From: G963662675 sp963662675
Lineage (GTDB): Bacteria > Bacteroidota > Bacteroidia > Bacteroidales > Prolixibacteraceae
Assembly: GCA_963662675.2 (NCBI GenBank)
Contig: CAXXHP010000004.1
Span: forward strand, 806,001-870,000
Length of the DNA: 64,000 nt
Direction: 5' to 3'
The position numbers and the translations under genes were made by a program. The notes beneath the pieces are model-generated. The model did no database searches. It saw only the letters and a program-made list of their open reading frames with translations, and had not been told where the DNA came from. Shown one piece after another: positions 27,279 through 36,765 of this stretch (position 1 is its first letter; each line of letters opens with the position of its first letter).

Positions 27279-28919
27279 CTAGGCAGGCATATCTGGTAAC
27301 TTGAAGCCGTGGAGGTATTCGTGTGAAACTAGAGTTTCTACATATTCCATAGCGTTTACACCGCCACCGCGGCCACCAGGACCACCCATCATTCCATCAG
27401 GAGTACCACCGCCGCCAGGTGCACCGCCACCAGCCATACCGCTTGTTCCGGCTGCAGCTGCAGCTGCATCAGCCATAGCCCTCATATCAGCCTGACTAGC
27501 AGCTCCCACGTAAGGGACTACAGTATCATCAACACCAATATTCGTGAACTTCATATTTTGACCATCCCAATGAAGTGATTTGTTCATTTTCTGCATACGA
27601 ACACCGATAACGCCCATCAAAACCATTTCGTTGAAAGGTCCTGCTTCACCGAAGTGTGAAGCAATGTTATCGCGAAGGTCTGGTTGTTTACATGCATTTA
27701 CCCAATCCAAATAGTGGTTATTATCTGGTACCACACGCAATACTTCCGGCGAGCTTGGGTTTTTCCCTGATAGCAAGTAAGCATTGCTGCCATGACTACC
27801 TAAAATGATCGTATCTTTTGTGCCGTAAATCGCACAACCTTCACCTTGCCAGGTTTTTCCTTCTGGAAGAACTTCAGGAACCATTCCGTGGAAACCACCA
27901 TCATACCAAGTAACTTCGACTTCTGGCATAGCCATTTTAGGTTTATTTTCACGTGCTGGGAATGTCATTTTCACCATCTGAGCGTGAGGACAAGCATCTT
28001 TTTTCAATTCTGTTGATTGCCCCTGAACTTTAGAAGCATAACCTAAGTTCAATACTTTAAATACCGGGTGCATGTTATGACACGCCATATCACCAAAAGC
28101 ACCAGTACCGAAGTCCCACCATCCACGAAAATTCCAAGGATGATATGCATCATTATAGTCACGGTAAGGCATATGAGAAATGAAAAGATCCCAGTCTAAA
28201 GTGTTAGGGACTTTCATCTTTTTAGTAGGTGCATCCATACCTTGTGGCCAGGATGGTCGGCTTGACCATACATCTACTTTTGTTACTTCTCCGATTTGTC
28301 CGTCCCATGCCCAGGCACATGCCTGACGAACACCATCATTAGAAGAACCCTGATTACCCATCTGTGTAGCAACGCCATATTTTTTAGCCAATTTTGTTAA
28401 CAAACGTGATTCGTAGATTGTATGAGTCAATGGTTTTTCACAGTAAACATGCTTACCAAGAGTCATTGCAGTGGCTGTTGGATTAGCATGATTATGGTCT
28501 GCAGTAGCAACCACAACAGCGTCAATTTGATCAGCCATTTCTTCGTACATGACCCTCCAATCTTTGTACTTTGCAGCACTAGGATAAGCATCAAATGTAC
28601 GAGTAACTGAATCATATCCCCAATCAACATCACAAACAGCAACTAACTTTTCAGTTCCCGAAGCACTCCCGCCTCCCATGCCCCCAAGGCCTTGAGCTTG
28701 TAGTACAACTTCTGGTTTACAGATACTCTTGATATCTCCATTACCCTGCCCACCAGCTCCAATCAATGCAACATTTAGGGTGTCACTTGGAGCTTGATGC
28801 CCTAACGATTTCCCCATAGCAATGCTAGGTATAATTGTAAATGCGGCAGAGGCTGCCGCTGTAGTTCCCAAAAAGCTTCTTCTGGAAATACTACTTTCAT
28901 TAAATCTTTTTTTATTCAT
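27279..28919 (-). CDS. Exported Gfo/Idh/MocA oxidoreductase with Gly-rich C-terminal region
   Basis: 546 residues from the ATG at 28919, chosen over 29003 because the Tat signal (SISRRSFLGTTAAASAAF) then starts about residue 11. Rossmann motif LNVALIGAGGQGNGD, catalytic EKP in YCEKPLTHTIYES, and C-terminal domain GWWDFGTGAFGDMACHNMHPVF typical of the longer, Bacteroidota/Planctomycete-type secreted members. Residues about 480-520 are Ala- then Gly/Pro/Met-rich (GGGAPGGGGTPDGMMGG), close to the C-terminus. First enzyme gene downstream of susD, separated by a terminator and a repeat element. Confidence 0.9.
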   Translation of the reverse strand: MNKKRFNESSISRRSFLGTTAAASAAFTIIPSIAMGKSLGHQAPSDTLNVALIGAGGQGNGDIKSICKPEVVLQAQGLGGMGGGSASGTEKLVAVCDVDWGYDSVTRTFDAYPSAAKYKDWRVMYEEMADQIDAVVVATADHNHANPTATAMTLGKHVYCEKPLTHTIYESRLLTKLAKKYGVATQMGNQGSSNDGVRQACAWAWDGQIGEVTKVDVWSSRPSWPQGMDAPTKKMKVPNTLDWDLFISHMPYRDYNDAYHPWNFRGWWDFGTGAFGDMACHNMHPVFKVLNLGYASKVQGQSTELKKDACPHAQMVKMTFPARENKPKMAMPEVEVTWYDGGFHGMVPEVLPEGKTWQGEGCAIYGTKDTIILGSHGSNAYLLSGKNPSSPEVLRVVPDNNHYLDWVNACKQPDLRDNIASHFGEAGPFNEMVLMGVIGVRMQKMNKSLHWDGQNMKFTNIGVDDTVVPYVGAASQADMRAMADAAAAAAGTSGMAGGGAPGGGGTPDGMMGGPGGRGGGVNAMEYVETLVSHEYLHGFKLPDMPA

Positions 28920-29116
28920 ATTTGTTGATTTAGATAGATGTATAAAATTCAGGTAATTATTTACTCTCCTTATATTTTTAGATAAATCATTTTTATCACC
29001 CACAAATTTCTTGTCATTATTCTCTCAATTTGGATTGTAATGATCAAAGATTATTTGCACCCTGACATTGTATAATAATCTGTGTTAGTCCTGATTTCAA
29101 CTCATACCATGTTCTA

Positions 29117-29220
29117 CACATTATAAATATATTGATACAATAAAGTCGTTGTAGGAAATGGGGATAGAATCAAGGCTATTCCTGACAAACAACTGGCAAC
29201 TCTTGACGTAGTAACAAATC
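29117..29220 (-). repeat. REP-like intergenic repeat, copy A
   Basis: Shares with copy B (34815-34920) the blocks ATAAATATATTGA, TAAAGTCGTTGT, a GATA-AATC segment, TGACA-ACA and the end corresponding to ACTCCTGACGGAG (here ACTCTTGACGTAG, degenerate), in the same order and spacing. Lies upstream of the oxidoreductase at 27279-28919 inside the 417-base gap 28920-29336, which otherwise holds only the susD terminator. Confidence 0.65.
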
Positions 29221-29269
29221 AAAAAGTGGAATTTTGATCGTCACAAACGACAAGATATTGAGGTTAATA

Positions 29270-29301
29270 AAAAGGGGATGGGACCTAACTCCCCCCCTTT
29301 T
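29270..29301 (-). terminator. Terminator of the SusC-SusD operon
   Basis: Stem AAAAGGGG/CCCCTTTT closing a short C-rich loop and followed by TTATT on the minus strand, 36 bases after the susD stop. Confidence 0.75.
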
Positions 29302-29336
29302 GTCTAGATTAGTATAGGTTATTAGAAAAGAGACTT

Positions 29337-31205
29337 TTAATAATATGCATTGGTCAAAGTAGGCACACCATCTTTAATACTGCTTGTAATGTTCGATGTA
29401 GATATTGGCAAATACCTATCTGAACTGTCGGTGTACTTAATGTAACTCTGGTCGAACCATGAAAAGCCGTAATCAACCAAAAAGTTCAAGTTCTGGTTTA
29501 ATGCTTTTTCTCCGTAATTAAAGCGGGTTAAGTCATAGAAGCGTTTTCCTTCGTTTGCAAACTCAAGGCCAAACTCCATGCAAATTGACTGTAATGCATT
29601 TTCTTCAGTAGAGAATGCTTCGTGCCCGACAGGATAAGTTTCGATTTGGTAGTTTGCAGGACTGTCCTGTACACGGTTACGTGGATCATCCAGATTATCT
29701 ATCATACGCTGACGAACTATATTAACATATTGCCTGGCCATGTCAAGGTCACCGTTTACGCGAACTTCCAGTTCGGCCTTCCATAACAATACTTCAGCAT
29801 ATCGAATCACATTGACATTCATGGCAACATTACGTTGTCCGCTAACGTAGTAAATAGAATTCTCCAGGAGATCAACTTCGGTAAACCATTTTTTAATTAA
29901 ATATGGACCACCATACTGAGGGTTGCGAATCCAGGAACCGTTCATCCCTGGGTTACCATCAGATTCATATCCAAGGTAAGGAATGCCGCGACGCCCCATT
30001 ACCCAATCAATACGCGGGTCAAGTGGCATTTCCGTATCCACTTCATAATCATCGTAGGCAGTTAATGTATAGTCATCTTTAACCAGATCAACCGTTCCGC
30101 CATAAGTGATGTCATCGCCCTGCTCGTACATATCCCAGTAAGGAAGACCATCATCATCCACACGATAGTGATTGGCTAGCCATGGTGTTGGTTGGAAAAA
30201 CCCGAAACCTGGCATTCCCGTAATTGCTGAAGCATAAGGAGTTTGAGGTCCAATAAAAATGTTACCTAAAGAGTTCGGCATTACATCATCTCCCCAACCC
30301 GAAGTAAGAGTACCATCACTAACTGTCAATTGAACAGACCAAACAGATTCCTTACCATTTTCAGTATCAGGCTGGAAGTTGTCAAAATACCCATCCATCA
30401 ACCCGTAAGCATCACCACTTGAGGTAACACCGTCAGCAATTACTTCATCAACAAGGTCAAGGGCATCGCTAAACTTATCGTAAGTTACACCACTTGCAGA
30501 TGGCAATTCAGAAGCATACATGTAAATTTTTGCAAGGTATGCTTTTGCAGCCCACTTATTCGGACTAGCAACATCATCTTGTGTTTCAGGAAGGTTTGCT
30601 GCGGCAAATTCCATATCAGCAAAAATATTTTGCCAAATATCAACAAACGACACTCCGTCATTATCAATCGTGTTGGGAACACGAGCATCTGCAGTCTCCT
30701 CATCCACCCATGGCACAACATCATAATTAATTTTTAACTGAAAGTAATAGTGAGCCCTGAGAAATTTGATTTCAGCTTCGTACAGTGCTTTTTGCTCAGC
30801 CGAAACTTCTTCGTCAGGAATTGACTGGAGAAGCTTTAATACCGAGTTACAACGGTTTGCGCCTTTGTAGTTTTGGCTCCAGTTTCCGGTTATTCCTGAA
30901 GAGGCAGGTACATATTCATAGGTAGAGAAGTAAACCATATAGGGCTGGTCTCCAGGATCAGAAGCTTTCGTGAGGTCACCACCACGCTGGTCACCAAGCA
31001 ACCAACCATAAATACCACCATCGTTACCACCATCATTAAGTGGTGCATAAGCTCCCACGACAGCACCTCTAAGACCTTCCGCATTCCCTAAAACATCTGA
31101 AGAAAGTGATCCCAGTGGTTTTAAATCCAGAAAACTATCATTACAAGATGATATAAGGAGTCCGGATGCAATTATAGTAAGTATGACTAAAAAATTATTT
31201 TTCAT
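29337..31205 (-). CDS. SusD/RagB family glycan-binding lipoprotein
   Basis: 622 residues. Signal ending in the lipobox ISSC (Cys21), then NDSFLDLKPLGSLSSD, a typical SusD start. TPR-like helices (KALYEAEIKFLRAHYYFQLKINYDVVPWV) and a C-terminal ALQSICMEFGLEFANEGKRFYDLTRF support the call. It sits on the cell surface as a lid over the SusC barrel and captures the oligosaccharide. Starts 42 bases after the susC stop, the usual paired order, and the unit ends at 29270-29301. Confidence 0.96.
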   Translation of the reverse strand: MKNNFLVILTIIASGLLISSCNDSFLDLKPLGSLSSDVLGNAEGLRGAVVGAYAPLNDGGNDGGIYGWLLGDQRGGDLTKASDPGDQPYMVYFSTYEYVPASSGITGNWSQNYKGANRCNSVLKLLQSIPDEEVSAEQKALYEAEIKFLRAHYYFQLKINYDVVPWVDEETADARVPNTIDNDGVSFVDIWQNIFADMEFAAANLPETQDDVASPNKWAAKAYLAKIYMYASELPSASGVTYDKFSDALDLVDEVIADGVTSSGDAYGLMDGYFDNFQPDTENGKESVWSVQLTVSDGTLTSGWGDDVMPNSLGNIFIGPQTPYASAITGMPGFGFFQPTPWLANHYRVDDDGLPYWDMYEQGDDITYGGTVDLVKDDYTLTAYDDYEVDTEMPLDPRIDWVMGRRGIPYLGYESDGNPGMNGSWIRNPQYGGPYLIKKWFTEVDLLENSIYYVSGQRNVAMNVNVIRYAEVLLWKAELEVRVNGDLDMARQYVNIVRQRMIDNLDDPRNRVQDSPANYQIETYPVGHEAFSTEENALQSICMEFGLEFANEGKRFYDLTRFNYGEKALNQNLNFLVDYGFSWFDQSYIKYTDSSDRYLPISTSNITSSIKDGVPTLTNAYY

Positions 31206-31247
31206 ATCTTCTTTATTTTTAAAAATTCACATTAAAAACCGTAATCA

Positions 31248-34200
31248 TTATAACCCAAAGTTGATACCGAACAAAAATTGTTGGGCTGTTGGATTCTGGT
31301 TCAGGCCAATAACCCCCATTTCTGTATCTTCATCTCCCGACAAGCTGGCACCCGGGTCAAGAACACGGCATTCGTTATTTACCCATGTCCACACGTTTTC
31401 AGCTTGAATATAGATCCGAAGTTTGCTGGCACCTATTTTACTTATGATACTTTGTGGAAATGTATAACCTAACTGTAAAGTTTTAAGACGAATGTAAGTT
31501 GCATCTTCAACGTAGTAGTCGTTAGAGTATAAATATGATTTATTGTCGTTTTCATTCAAACTTGGCAAGGCTGCATTCATGTTATCAACGGTCCATGTAT
31601 CGTAAAGGGCTGCAGCGCGGCGGTTCCAGTTAAACGAGTTGAAGTCTGAACCGTAAAGGCTTTGGTTAAATACTTCGCCTCCCTGATTCCAGAACAAAAA
31701 TCCTGTCAAATCAAAGTTTTTATATTCAAGTGCTAAGTTAAAACCGACCTGAAAGTCTGGGTGAGGAGAACCTAATATTCCACGGTCATCACCATCAACT
31801 ATTTTATCGTCATTGATGTCTTTTAGTTTCCATCCACCTACCCTTGCAGGGATGATGTCATTTGTGTACTCTGCATTATAAGCGTCAACTTCTGTCTGGG
31901 TATTAAAGTAACCATCCCGGGTATAACCGTAATAAGTTGAAATTTCCCATCCGGCAGTAGTACGGCCAACATCACCAGAGATACGACCGGCACCAAATCC
32001 ACGATATGAGTCAGGGCTGTCCAGATACTTGACAACTTCGTTTTTATAGTGAGTGAAATTCAAGCTTGCATCATAACTAAAATCACCGATTGAACCACGG
32101 TTTTGAATAGAAAACTCTAACCCACGGTTACGGATGTTACCTACGTTTTCCTGTGGCTGATCCACATCCAAGGCTGTTGAAGGTGCAATCCGTTGAACCA
32201 ATAGGCCCTTGGTTTCTTTCACGTAATATTCTGCAGAAACCGACCATGCACCATCGAGCAAAGTAGCATCAAAACCATAGTTTTGATTTATCGATTCTTC
32301 CCATTTTGCATCCGGATTCGCATCTGAATCCTGCACATAGCTTGAAGAATAAAACTGTCCATCCATTGGATATGTGTTAGCAAGTGCAGATATATATGTT
32401 GAATAAATATTATTAACACTTAGGGCTCCTCCATTACCAGTAATACCATAACTGGCCCTTAGTTTTAAGTCAGTGATCCAGTCTGCATCTTCCATGAAGC
32501 TTTCACTTGAAATACGCCATCCGATAGCTGCTGCAGGAAAAACACCATAGCGGCTATTTTGGCCAAAGCCAGGAGAACCATCACGACGAACCGTAGCATT
32601 GAAGATATATTTATCATTGAAAGTATAGTCGACACGACCAAATAGTGAGTACAATGCACTTTCTTCCCAGTTGCCACTATTTGTCTGCGTACCAGTTGCG
32701 GCATCAACCAGCTGATAATTAGGATCGTCATCAATCAACAAATCCTCACGGCTTGCTCCAACATTGTATATGAAACCACGCTGAGCTTCAGAACCTAACA
32801 TTATTTTGAAGTAATGCTTATCTATTGTTTTTGAATATGTAGCCGTGTTTTGCCATGTCCAGTTACGCCCATGACCAGAATTACCACTTATTGAATTATG
32901 ATTTTGGTTACCATTTTCAGCATTGTTATAAGTAATCAGGTTCATACTTTGATCTGCATTGCTGTTTGAAAGGAAACCCAATGTAGTTTTTAAGATAAGG
33001 TTTTTCACAGGTGTAAGTTGTGCATATACGTTACCGGAGTAAGAAGATCTCATATCATAGTTGAAGCGATTTTGATAATAGCTCCAGATTGGGTTACTAC
33101 CACTATCACCAACATCAACAACCCCTTTTGCAGCACTACCTGCATAATTACCTGCTATATCGTAAACTGGGATTACCGAGGCAAATGTCCATGCCGTACT
33201 CGCAGAACTTCCACTACCACCGGCTTTGCTATAATCGTAGTTTGCTTGTAAACTTTCTCCCACGCTTAACCAATCGTTGATTTCAAGGCTTGAGTTAACG
33301 CGCAAGGTGTAACGCTGACTGTTGCCCCATGGGTTAGTAGAGCTTTCCTGATCAAAGTAGCTCGTACTAACAGAGTATGTGCCTTTATTTCCGCCACCTG
33401 ATGCACTTAAGCTGTAGCTTTGAATCATTGCAGGGTTGAATACTTCATCAAACCAGTCAGTTCCTTCTCCTTTAGCAGATGGAACAATTTGGTGTGAGTA
33501 GTAATCGTAATTTTCAGGCTTAATTAATTCCTGATAATACGCCTGATCTGCAGGGTCTCCTGAAGTTTGTAGTTCATAAAGGTCGGCACCTGTAATACTT
33601 GCATCACCTACATATATGTAATCAGGGATTACAGGGGTTTCGCCATAACCATACAATGCATTGCCCCAGTTAGAATCACCAACAGATAAGCCTGCCCCTT
33701 CTTTCATTTTCCAAAGGTATTCACCATATTCCTGAGAATTCAACATATCTGGGAAGTTGCTTTTAGCAACATTGTTTACACCCACATATGCATCGAAGTT
33801 AATTGTCGACGTGTTTTTCTTACCTCTTTTGGTCGTGACAATAATTACACCGTTTGCAGCTTGTGAACCATAGATTGCAGCTGATGCAGCATCTTTCAGG
33901 ATTTGTACCGATTCGATATCGTTAGGGTTTAGGTTGTCCATGCTACCAGCGATACCATCAATGATATACAATGGATCATTATTCCCGAAAGACCCGAAAC
34001 CACGGATCCGGATTTTAGAAGCATTACCACTACCGTCTGTTGTAACGTTTACACCTGCAACACGTCCCTGCAATTGGGCAATTGCATTTGAAGTAGGAGT
34101 TTGTTTCATGTCATCAGTGTTCGCAATTGCGACAGAACCGATGATATCCTTCTTTCTTTCTGTACCATAACCAGTAGCAACAACTTCTTCAAGACCGATA

Positions 34201-34595
34201 GTTGATTCCTGCATGGTCACGTTGATTACGGATTGTCCGGCAACGGCAACGGTCTGAGCTTCCATACCCACGAACGTAAGTTGCAAAGTAGCATTTGCTG
34301 ATGCACCTGAAATACTGTAGTTGCCATCAATATCCGAAATAGTTCCATTCGTAGTTCCTTTTACCACAACAGTTACACCAGGCAATGCCTGTCCACTTGA
34401 GTCAACTACTTTTCCTGTAATGGTTAACTGTTGTTGTGTAACACTTCCTGAAAGTTTCTTGGTTTTTGAGTCGGAAGCATATGATTGCCCTACACTTATT
34501 AGTAGCGACACAATCAATATTCCAACATAGATAATCAGGGTTGATTTAAAAGACCTATGAGAAACATAATCTAGTAAAAAACATTCTTTTTTCAT
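31248..34595 (-). CDS. SusC/RagA family TonB-dependent outer-membrane transporter
   Basis: 1115 residues from the ATG at 34595; upstream residues to 34661 lack a signal and cover an inverted repeat, so I exclude them. Signal peptide, then a CarboxypepD-regulatory-like beta domain (TITGKVVDSSGQALPGVTV), TonB box region EEVVATGYG, plug (LQGRVAGVNVTTDGSG, PLYIIDGIAGSMDNLNP, DAASAAIYGSQAANGVIIV) and a 22-strand barrel ending in FGINFGL. No STN domain, so not a sigma-signalling transporter. Imports the substrate of this locus. The LytS/LytTR pair lies just upstream. Confidence 0.96.
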   Translation of the reverse strand: MKKECFLLDYVSHRSFKSTLIIYVGILIVSLLISVGQSYASDSKTKKLSGSVTQQQLTITGKVVDSSGQALPGVTVVVKGTTNGTISDIDGNYSISGASANATLQLTFVGMEAQTVAVAGQSVINVTMQESTIGLEEVVATGYGTERKKDIIGSVAIANTDDMKQTPTSNAIAQLQGRVAGVNVTTDGSGNASKIRIRGFGSFGNNDPLYIIDGIAGSMDNLNPNDIESVQILKDAASAAIYGSQAANGVIIVTTKRGKKNTSTINFDAYVGVNNVAKSNFPDMLNSQEYGEYLWKMKEGAGLSVGDSNWGNALYGYGETPVIPDYIYVGDASITGADLYELQTSGDPADQAYYQELIKPENYDYYSHQIVPSAKGEGTDWFDEVFNPAMIQSYSLSASGGGNKGTYSVSTSYFDQESSTNPWGNSQRYTLRVNSSLEINDWLSVGESLQANYDYSKAGGSGSSASTAWTFASVIPVYDIAGNYAGSAAKGVVDVGDSGSNPIWSYYQNRFNYDMRSSYSGNVYAQLTPVKNLILKTTLGFLSNSNADQSMNLITYNNAENGNQNHNSISGNSGHGRNWTWQNTATYSKTIDKHYFKIMLGSEAQRGFIYNVGASREDLLIDDDPNYQLVDAATGTQTNSGNWEESALYSLFGRVDYTFNDKYIFNATVRRDGSPGFGQNSRYGVFPAAAIGWRISSESFMEDADWITDLKLRASYGITGNGGALSVNNIYSTYISALANTYPMDGQFYSSSYVQDSDANPDAKWEESINQNYGFDATLLDGAWSVSAEYYVKETKGLLVQRIAPSTALDVDQPQENVGNIRNRGLEFSIQNRGSIGDFSYDASLNFTHYKNEVVKYLDSPDSYRGFGAGRISGDVGRTTAGWEISTYYGYTRDGYFNTQTEVDAYNAEYTNDIIPARVGGWKLKDINDDKIVDGDDRGILGSPHPDFQVGFNLALEYKNFDLTGFLFWNQGGEVFNQSLYGSDFNSFNWNRRAAALYDTWTVDNMNAALPSLNENDNKSYLYSNDYYVEDATYIRLKTLQLGYTFPQSIISKIGASKLRIYIQAENVWTWVNNECRVLDPGASLSGDEDTEMGVIGLNQNPTAQQFLFGINFGL

Positions 34596-34632
34596 AAGCT
34601 TGTAAGTTTTTGGTTTAATAGTTAGAAATTTG

Positions 34633-34660
34633 TGACACCAATCTTTCATTTGTGGTGTCA
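34633..34660 (-). promoter_or_regulatory. Inverted repeat upstream of susC
   Basis: TGACACCA and TGGTGTCA are perfect complements around a 12-base spacer, 38 bases before the susC ATG. Could be an operator for the adjacent LytTR regulator or a structured leader. LytTR sites are usually direct repeats, so the regulator link is a guess. Confidence 0.45.
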
Positions 34661-34814
34661 ATCGTTCGTTAGAACTTTAGGTTTTCTTTCAGTTAGTTTT
34701 ATACCATAAGCAAAAAATTATAAAGGGTTATATTATTTTATCTGCACAAAGGACTTGTTCACCTACCATATAACATGCACAGGAACAGCCAATTTCAATA
34801 CATACAATGTTCCT

Positions 34815-34920
34815 CACATCATAAATATATTGACACAGTAAAGTCGTTGTGGTAGATGTAGATAAAATCTGGATTGCTATTGACAGACAGCAATAAACTC
34901 CTGACGGAGCTAAAAATCAG
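34815..34920 (-). repeat. REP-like intergenic repeat, copy B
   Basis: Best-preserved copy. Minus strand reads the palindrome AGCTCCGTCAGGAGTT, then a TTGCTGTCTGTCAATAG segment, then the ACAACGACTTTACTG and TCAATATATTTAT blocks shared with copy A. It lies in the 380-base gap between susC and the LytTR gene; nothing else is seen there except the inverted repeat at 34633. Confidence 0.65.
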
Positions 34921-34975
34921 AAGTCATTATTTTTACGCCTTTTATATATACAAATAGGCGTTATAACTATAAAAA

Positions 34976-35692
34976 TTAAATATTATAGTTTAACCTGGAA
35001 AAAACTTGTTCGTGGAAATTGCGACCAATAGGAATTTCAATTACCCCAAGATCGACAGTATTAGCAGTAAAACCTTTTATATGCTTTAGTGAGATAATAA
35101 AAGATCGGTGGATTCGCAGGAAATCCTTTTCTGGCAACTCCTTTTCAAATGCAGAGATGGTATATTTTACTTGAAGTTCTTTATCTAAATAGTAAACGAT
35201 GATATAATCCCGTTTGCTTTCGACATAGAAAATATCATCTAATTTGATCTTGTAAATCTTCTTATTCCCATTTATATAAATAAAGTCATTCTCCTTTAAA
35301 TCAGGAGGTCGTGATTCATTATCGGAAAGGCTCATATTATTTAAATGAAGAAATTTGGATATGGCTTTGGTAAACCGTTCAATCGAAATTGGTTTCAGTA
35401 AATAGTCAACAACATTGAGCTCAAATCCCTCCATTGCATATTCCCTGTAAGCTGTAGTAAAAATCACTTTGGGAGGGTTAACCAGATTCTTTAGAAATAC
35501 CGTTCCTTTAATACCAGGCATCTCAATATCTAAGAACATCAGGTCAACCGTTGTTGATGATAAAACGTTAAAGGCCTCCATGGCATTACTGCAAGTTGCA
35601 ACCAACTCAAACAGATCAAATCTTTCAAGGTGCGATTGAATTACTTCGACTGCCAAGGGCGCATCATCGACTATGATACATTTACATTTCAT
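34976..35692 (-). CDS. LytTR-family response regulator
   Basis: 238 residues. Receiver domain with phospho-acceptor Asp55 in LMFLDIEMPG and acidic pair DD near residue 9; the conserved Lys in LLKPISIERF. C-terminal LytTR DNA-binding domain (about 135-235: DIFYVESKRDYIIVYY, FLRIHRSFIISLKHI). The kinase gene lies eight bases upstream on the same strand, so the pair is one operon. Position next to susC suggests it controls the locus. Confidence 0.94.
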   Translation of the reverse strand: MKCKCIIVDDAPLAVEVIQSHLERFDLFELVATCSNAMEAFNVLSSTTVDLMFLDIEMPGIKGTVFLKNLVNPPKVIFTTAYREYAMEGFELNVVDYLLKPISIERFTKAISKFLHLNNMSLSDNESRPPDLKENDFIYINGNKKIYKIKLDDIFYVESKRDYIIVYYLDKELQVKYTISAFEKELPEKDFLRIHRSFIISLKHIKGFTANTVDLGVIEIPIGRNFHEQVFSRLNYNI

Positions 35693-35700
35693 GTGTTTGC

Positions 35701-36765
35701 CTAATTTTGAAGCTCTTTAAAAATTCCACTCGACAAATCAATGTCTAGGTTTATCTGAAATACACGATTATCTTTTTTAATTTCCAATTGATACTTCTCT
35801 GGATATAAAAGTTCCAACCTTCTCTTCACATTGTATAGCCCAATTCCTTGAGAATTACTTTCCTCTTTTTTATTATTTGGGTCATATGAATTTTGAACGC
35901 CAAAGTGAAACATTGTCCCCTCAACATTGATTTCAATATTGATAAACGGGAATTCCGCATCATTGCTTACACCATGTTTAAAGCTATTTTCTACAAAAGG
36001 AAGCATAATTAGCGGAGCTATTTTCATCCCATTAACATCACCTGTCACATCTATCATCAGGTCTAAACGCTCACCATAATTAATATATTCAAGATTTACA
36101 TACTCTTTTAGCTGAACGATCTCCTTTTCAAGACTTACCTCTGATTCTTTACTACTGTAAAGCATATGATCAAGCATATTTGATAATTGAATAACAACTT
36201 CCGAAGCTTTATCTGATTTTTTAAGCGTTAAAGCATATAAGTTATTTAAAGTGTTAAAAAGAAAATGTGGGTGGATTTGTGATTTCAGAAAATTGAGCTC
36301 AGCTTCAAGTTTTTCATATTCAAGTTCATACTTTTCTTTCTCAAGTGTAAGTGAATACTGCTGCATCAAATACCATCTTTTAAACAATACGATTGCAGCA
36401 GCTGTTGCCGGAATCTGGTAATTCATAATAACTGGACGAATAACTTGAAATTTATGCTCTGATGGTATACCTGCCAGACTCAACTGAAAAGTAATTATTA
36501 AACCAAATACAACGGCATGTAGGAGTATTATTAATGTAAACAGCAGGTATTTCTTTGTAAACAGGAAGCGGGGCAATATCCAGTAAATAAGAAGATAAGT
36601 CATTGCCATTCTTGAAGGCAACAGGTACAAGTTCATCTTATATTGAGGATTGTCTTCAAATCCCAAATCACTATAGGTGATCAAATAAAACACGTACCAT
36701 ACTACCCAGAATATAACATGCCAAAAAATACGGTACTTAAATAATACTCCTTTTACAATACTCAA
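35701..36765 (-). CDS. LytS-type sensor histidine kinase (His_kinase family)
   Basis: 354 residues. Four membrane segments within the first 130 residues, then a coiled coil (about 140-165) and the His_kinase domain with QIHPHFLFNTLNNLYAL (phospho-His about 167), followed by the ATP-binding part (MLPFVENSFKHG, GIGLYNVKRRLELLY). No extracytoplasmic sensor, typical of the Bacteroidota type. Cognate regulator follows at eight bases. Confidence 0.94.
   Translation of the reverse strand: MSIVKGVLFKYRIFWHVIFWVVWYVFYLITYSDLGFEDNPQYKMNLYLLPSRMAMTYLLIYWILPRFLFTKKYLLFTLIILLHAVVFGLIITFQLSLAGIPSEHKFQVIRPVIMNYQIPATAAAIVLFKRWYLMQQYSLTLEKEKYELEYEKLEAELNFLKSQIHPHFLFNTLNNLYALTLKKSDKASEVVIQLSNMLDHMLYSSKESEVSLEKEIVQLKEYVNLEYINYGERLDLMIDVTGDVNGMKIAPLIMLPFVENSFKHGVSNDAEFPFINIEINVEGTMFHFGVQNSYDPNNKKEESNSQGIGLYNVKRRLELLYPEKYQLEIKKDNRVFQINLDIDLSSGIFKELQN

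Noticed and set aside
34935..34961. Hairpin ACGCCT/AGGCGT after the LytTR gene as terminator
   Set aside because: Only six base pairs, long loop and A rather than T following on the minus strand.
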